Source: Allomyces macrogynus ATCC 38327
Lineage: Eukaryota; Blastocladiomycota; Blastocladiomycetes; Blastocladiales; Blastocladiaceae
Direction of reading: 5' to 3'
Assembly: GCA_000151295.1 (NCBI GenBank)
Contig: GG745349.1
Coordinates: forward strand, 703,590 to 740,403
Length of the DNA stretch: 36,814 nucleotides
Made by a program: the position numbers and the translations under genes. Shown piece by piece: positions 31,810 through 36,814 of the stretch (the stretch's first letter is position 1; every line of letters begins with the position of its first letter). A model generated the notes under the pieces. The model did no database searches and had not been told where the DNA came from. It was given only the letters and a program-made list of their open reading frames with translations.

Positions 31810-32178
31810 GGCGGCAGCTGGGGCGGGTGGTGGTTTCTTGTCGGGTTTGCTGGAGTTGGCGCCCTGAGCAAGGGTCGGCGTGCACGAACGGCGTGCGGGC
31901 GCAAAGCACGAGAGCATCAACGGAGCGGGGATGGCAGGTTCGCGTGCGGGCCGGATCTTGACGGCCGTGCTGGTGCAGCTGAAAGAAAAGAGTCGACGCG
32001 AACGAGAGCGACGCGGCCGCAGACAGCCGAGACTGACGCCAAGAGGCATTTGCTCACAACACAAACGTGACGCTGACTTGAATGTGGACCAACATCGGCC
32101 TTGGACGAAGTCACGGACACGGCAATCCATTTCGCGCCGATCCAGCCACGACCACGACTGGCCACTCTCTGCATTCGA
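31810..32178. other. Divergent promoter region LIM gene/NTH1
   Basis: About 370 nt between start codons. No clear motif. An in-frame upstream ATG for NTH1 at 32101 is possible. Confidence 0.4.
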
Positions 32179-33686
32179 ATGGCAATCACGACGAGATCAC
32201 AAAGCCGCCCGTTCGCCCGCGATTCCGCAGCCAACGGCCCAGCACCGGCCGAGTCGGCGGCACCGACCAGCACACGACCAGATGGGCAATCATCAGTCCA
32301 AAAACGCTCTGTGTATTTCAGAGCGCCCGAGAAACGCGGATCAGCGTCCGAAGAATCATCAGCGATTATATCCACCGCCACGCAAGACGCCGCGACTGCC
32401 AGCAGTGGCACCAACCCTGAACCTGCCGAACCCAGCGCGACCACGGCCATCGAGGACCTGATCCCGTTCATCAAGCCCGACCCGGACGCGCTCTCCACTC
32501 AACCCGATCTCGGCACCACTGCTCCAGCCAAGTCGAAGCGACCGAAGCGGCCGCCTGCCGCCGCGACCCCAACCGACGCGCCCCCACATTGGTCGACCGT
32601 CTACGACCGCATCCACGAATGGCGCGCGACCCACCCGGCGCCCGTCGACACGGTCGGCTGCGAGCGACTCGCCGACGAGAACGCGGCACCGCGCCATTTC
32701 CGGTTCCAGACGCTGGTCGCGCTCATGCTGTCGTCGCAGACGAAAGACGAGGTCACGGCCGCGGCCATGGCCAACTTGCGTGCCAAGGGACTGACACCCG
32801 AGGCTGTCGTGACGTGGGACGATGCCGACCTGAACGCGGCGATTGCCAAGGTCGGGTTCCATCGGCGCAAGACGCAGTATATCAAGCAGACGGCCGCGAT
32901 CTTGCTCGACGAGTATGGCGGCGATATTCCTGATACGATTGAGGGGTTGGTGGCACTGGTGCGCTTGCTCTTGCCGAGGCTGAATTGCTATCTTTTGCGG
33001 ATGGGGATGTGACTTTGGCATCGTGACTATAGCCCGGCGTTGGTCCAAGATGGGCTTTTTGGCGGCTCCCAAGTGCGCGTGGGGGGATGTGCGTGTTGCT
33101 CTTCTCTCACCCTTTTTTTTACATTGTTTGCCCACGCTCAAAGTTCACAGCTCTCCAGCAACTCGGGGCATTGGCGTCGACGTGCACGTCCATCGCATCG
33201 CCAACCGCCTCGGGTGGGTCCAGCCCTCGCAACCAGAGCAGACGCGCGTGGTACGACAGCGCCGACCTTGTCCACCATGTCGCGCGTCCGCGGGGATGCT
33301 GACCCCGAGCCGAATATTTAGGCGCTTGAGTCGTGGCTCCCCAAGGACAAGTGGCGCGCAATCAACCCGCTGCTCGTCGGGTTTGGCCAGGTGCACTGTC
33401 TTCCCATTGGGCGCACTGCGAGTCGTGTCCGGTCCAGGACCTGTGTCCGAGCGCAACTACGGGCCGATCAGCGGCCACCACGGCGGCCAAGCGCAAGCAG
33501 GCCAAGGCCGCGTCCGGTGCGGGGATGCGCGCGACCAAGCGCCCGCGTCCTACGCGCAGGGCTGGTTCAGCGTCGCCCGCCTCGCCATCGTCGCGCAAAC
33601 CACGTCGTGGGGCTCGACCAAGTGACGAGCACGAGGAGAGCAGCGGGCTCAGCGATGTGGAGAGCAGTGAGTTGAGTGACGTGTAG
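32179..33686 (+). CDS. NTH1: Endonuclease III-type DNA glycosylase/AP lyase
   Basis: Nth enzymes excise oxidised pyrimidines and cleave AP sites, in nucleus and mitochondria. Exons: 32179-32958, 33033-33072, 33151-33250 and 33322-33686, about 428 aa after correction. Features: a long Ser/Pro-rich N-terminus, [18 protein letters not shown], the HhH motif PGVGPK with catalytic Lys, [14 protein letters not shown] with the catalytic Asp, [19 protein letters not shown], and the iron-sulfur ligands. Two bases are missing as read. At about 33049 CCAAGATG should be CCAAAGATG to give PKM instead of PRW. At about 33408 GGGCGCAC should have four G to place C-x6-C-x2-C-x5-C in one frame. The tail is basic, then Ser/Glu-rich. 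ATG 32179 begins TTRSQSR, which resembles a nuclear or mitochondrial signal. Confidence 0.92.
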
Positions 33687-34085
33687 TCAGATCACGTTCT
33701 GAGACTTCGGGCCCAAAACGGCCGTTTTGTAGTCGGCCCTTTCGAACGCGGTTCGAGCGACAGAGCAGAGAAAAATGCGTCTTGTGACATTTTCAATTGC
33801 GGAACGTGGACGCCCCCTGGCGCTTTGTGTCTGTGCTCCAACGTTTTCCCCTCGCCCCCTTCCTCCTCTCTCTTGAGTCGATTCGTCCCACTTTGCCCGC
33901 TGTTTGCTCGTCCGGCAACCTGCAGCTGCACGCAGTCCAAGCTCCGGCAGTCGCTCGCTCGCATATCGGCCACGGCGCTCGCAGTCTCTGCACGCAAGCC
34001 AGGGATTATCGTCGAACCAAGTCGATAGTCGACATCAGCACTCTCCCAGGCCCCCCAACAGCAAGTCCGTCCCACCCGCCATACC
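33687..34085. other. Intergenic region upstream of the bHLH gene
   Basis: About 400 nt, pyrimidine-rich at 33830-33900, compatible with a 5' UTR or promoter. No conserved feature. Confidence 0.4.
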
Positions 34086-35738
34086 ATGAACCCCGCGCTC
34101 GTGCCAGTACCGACTGGATCGGCGCCGATGCCGTGGCCGCCGGGCGTGCCCATGATGATGGCCGTCCCACCGCCGCCGCCGCCTATGGGGACTAGCTACA
34201 GCCCGTACTACCACGCTGCTGCCGCTGCTGCTGCCGCGGCGGCTGCGGCTGCGGCTGCTGCAGCAGGTCCCATGCCCATGGTGCCGCCGCCGCCGCCCGC
34301 CCCAGAGCCGGAAGTGATTGCGGCCGAGGAGTATGTCGAAGACCAGCCGCCGCCCAAGCGCAAGCGCGGGCGCCCGAAAAAGGTGGTGTACACGGTGAGC
34401 GGCGTGAATATCTTGAAGTACGTTGTCGCTGGTTGTTGTTTGTTGCAGGATCGTGCGGTTTGACCTGTGTCCTCACCATGCGGTGCTCTTTGTTATGGTT
34501 GGCTCGGTAGCCAGCACCAGGCCACCGAGGAAGAGGTCCAAGAACAGCAGCGGCAGCGCCGCGAGTCGCATAATGTGATTGAGCGCCGTCGTCGAGGTAC
34601 GCTCCAAATTCTTGTCCTCGATTCCCTTCGCCATTGTGTCCGTGACGCTCACTATTCCGCCTTGCTCGCTGTAGACCAGATGAACAACAGCATTGCCGAG
34701 CTGACCGAACTGATCCCGTTCTCACTGCACAAGGGCGGCGTGCTCAACAAGGTGACGGTGCTCAAGTACGCTGTGCAGCTCGTGCGCAACCTGACCGCGC
34801 AGAACGAGGAACTGCTCCAGGAACGCACCGTGATGCGGTCGTTGCTCGCCGACCGCGGCGTCGACTGGAAGCAGATTGAAGTCGCGATTGCGCAGTCCAA
34901 GAACCCGGCCCCCGAGACCAGCGCAATCCCGTCACCGCCCGAGCCGCACGCGACCGCCGCGGCGACGTCGGCACCGGGCACGCCCGCGATCAAGAGCGAC
35001 CCGGGCGCGCCCGTCGTCCCTCCTACGCACGCGCCGCTGGCCCCACGGCCCGATACGGCAGCAGCAGCAATGCACTTCCCGTCGCCCGCAACGGCGGCGG
35101 CCGGGTTCGGGCACGTCGGGACCGCGTACGCGAAAATCACCGTCGACCCAGCGACAACGAGCGGTTCCTCTGCGCGCAGTCTGATGCCGTCGCCCGACCG
35201 ATGGCGGCCCCTGCAGCCGATGCTCGGGGCGCACGGCGGACATGCTGCTTGTGCCGCCGCTGTCGTGGTGGACGTGCGCCACGATCATGCAGCGGCGTCG
35301 GCGGCCATGGGTCCACCACCCGCGACCACCACCGTCTCCTACGCGTTGCCCGCGAGTTTCGATTGTTCCGGGTGCGCACAGTGCCTACAGCGCGCGGCCA
35401 CGACGACCGCCCCGGTACCGGCGTCGTCGATTGCCGCACCACCGCCCCCACCGCAGCCTGTTTATCCATACGGTGCCGCCGCGGCGCGTGCGGGCGACTC
35501 GGCCGGGTTCCCGGCGTACCCGGGCCCCATCGCGTTGCTCCCGCGGCAACGGCCGCCGCATCTCGCGAGTTCGGCGAGCACGTCCGAGACATTGTCGCCG
35601 CCCGGGACACCGCCGCAAGGAAGCGGGGCGACACGTGCGGCAGCAGGTCCCGGCGTGCAGCTGCCGCGGCCGCACGCACCGCCACCTGCGACAGGGACCA
35701 CAGCGGGCGCGTGGCCACCGGTCGGGATGCTCAATTAG
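34086..35738 (+). CDS. bHLH transcription factor with AT-hook and poly-Ala tract
   Basis: Three exons: 34086-34417, 34511-34596 and 34675-35738, about 493 aa, with both introns in consistent phase. The N-terminus is Met/Pro-rich, then a poly-Ala run of 17 (about residues 43-60), then the AT-hook-like KRKRGRPKK. The basic region is RRESHNVIERRRRDQMN, with the His-Glu-Arg triad of E-box (CANNTG, probably CACGTG) binders. Helix 2 contains KVTVLKYAVQLV and is followed by a short leucine-containing coiled segment. The C-terminal 300 residues are Pro/Ala/Thr-rich and disordered. It is class B bHLH(-zip), comparable with USF, Cbf1 or SREBP-type proteins; the precise orthologue is not clear. The second intron splits the DNA-binding domain. 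Confidence 0.9.
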
Positions 35739-36047
35739 ATTAAGACGCAGGAGAGCAGGGCCCGCGATGGGCAGAGATGTCGTGAGTGTATTGCAATTCA
35801 TTTCATTTTTGCATGCCATTAATTTCTTTGTTGGTGGCGGCGGTGTTGAGCTAGCACGCCGTCCTTGCGCCGCCACCACACCGCGGTCAAGTCGGCGCGT
35901 ATGTCCTTCTGGTCGGCGCGCGCTCGCGACGCGTCGCGCTCATGTCCACCACCAAAACACGCTGACCACCGCGATCCACCCACGAACTTGCTGCACTCGG
36001 CGACCCCGCCGAACCGCACCACGGCGCGCCGCTGATCCGCGGCGGCC
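35739..36047. other. Intergenic region
   Basis: About 310 nt between the bHLH stop and the next ATG. Nothing specific. Confidence 0.4.
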
Positions 36048-36814
36048 ATGTCATCGCTGCCGCGCCCCGCGTCGCGGGACCTCCTGCCGGCGCTCAGCGC
36101 GTCCGGCCACGATCCCGGCACCTCGGCCGTTGCACAGCTCATGGTCATCGAAGACGACGACCAGCCGCTCTCCTCGCCCGCAACGTCGCGGCGCACCGAC
36201 GCGCCCGCGCCACGCGTGCTCGCGCCCATCGCGTCGGTGCCATCACGCAGCAGTACCACGGGCCCTCCTTTATCAATCCAAACCTCCACCAATCCTGCAT
36301 CAAGCGCCGTTCACGCCGCGGCCGCGGCCGCCGCGGCCACCTCGCCATTCACGCAGACGAGAGCGCAGACGCCGACCGAGCGGTTTTTCGCGTCCCTGAC
36401 GTCGCTCAAGCAGGCGTCGTCGCTGTTGCTCGCATCGGCCCCGTCGATCGCGTCAACGAGCGGTGGCGCCGGCGCCGGGTCGGGCGTGGGGATCGCGTCG
36501 ACGACCACGTCTGCGGCAGCACCGCCGCTCGCGATGCCCGCGCCGGGACTCGCGAATGCGATGGCGCGGTTCAGTCTGATGGGGTCGAGCGCGTCGCTCA
36601 CGGGGGTGCCGCCGCCGGCGTCGGCGGTGGGGAACGGTAGTGTGGTGGGTGGGATGGCGGCGGTGCCGCCGCGAAAGGTGGCCCCGAATCTGGACGAGAA
36701 TATCGTATGTACGACGACGACGCGATGGGTTTGCGGTCATGGTCATCTGGCGCTGACGCTGGTTACGACTCGGTAGCTCTTCTGTCTCGACTTGCATGAG
36801 GAGACGCGTGCCCC
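36048..36814 (+). CDS. 5' part of a gene with Ser/Ala-rich N-terminus (runs off the window)
   Basis: Exon 1 is 36048-36704: a Ser/Pro/Ala-rich, probably disordered N-terminus with poly-Ala and Gly/Ser runs, ending PNLDENI. A donor GTATGT at 36705, a branch GCTGAC and an acceptor CGGTAG at 36776 define a 72-nt intron. Exon 2 then starts LFCLDLHEETRA and continues beyond 36814. ENI-LFCLDLHEE resembles the beginning of the VWA-like domain of BABAM1/MERIT40 (a CLDLSEEM-type segment), but the match is too short to name the gene. ATG 36048 is the first in frame. Confidence 0.6.

Overview
This is an intron-rich, GC-rich nuclear fragment from a fungus. It encodes a PHP-type histidinol phosphatase, an Slm1-like PH protein, an Rmd1/DUF155 protein, Prp28 and a peroxisomal ABCD transporter. 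Introns are mostly 60-100 nt, with GTACGT/GTGCGC-type donors, CTGAC-like branch points and AG acceptors. An Abitram homologue and the intron density suggest an early-diverging fungus (chytrid or blastocladiomycete grade), but that placement is an inference. Exon coordinates below were derived by hand from frame continuity, splice motifs and family conservation.

Layout. 1-556: 3' end of a Gly/Met-rich protein gene. 1256-4027 (+): ABCD/PMP70-like transporter. 4700-5463 (+): DUF4442 hotdog protein. 5640-8030: two decayed F-box/LRR-like copies, the second carrying a degenerate copy of the tail of the next gene. 8109-12662 (-): full-size ABCC transporter. 13341-14287 (-): HIS2. 14580-15510 (+): Abitram-like gene. 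15566-18303 (-): PRP28. 18739-20407 (+): RMD1-like. 20874-21590 and 23021-23887 (-): tandem paralogues of an unrecognised Gly/Met-rich protein, each in a duplicated cassette with matching promoter arrays. 24787-26732 (-): SLM1-like. 27118-28438 (+): amino-acid transporter cut after TM6, running directly into 28435-29607 (+), a HAD hydrolase lacking its N-terminus. 29604-31809 (-): two-LIM protein. 32179-33686 (+): endonuclease III. 34086-35738 (+): bHLH factor. 36048-end (+): start of a further gene.

Three themes stand out. First, several conserved genes need single-nucleotide corrections to restore family motifs, which looks like homopolymer error in a draft assembly. Second, the Gly/Met-rich tandem pair has upstream arrays with TTC every 10 bp, resembling step-type heat-shock elements. 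This pair is the best candidate for something undescribed. Third, there are rearrangement scars: the transporter/HAD junction and the duplicated ABCC tail. The genes do not form one pathway; this is ordinary mixed eukaryotic gene order with frequent divergent and convergent pairs.
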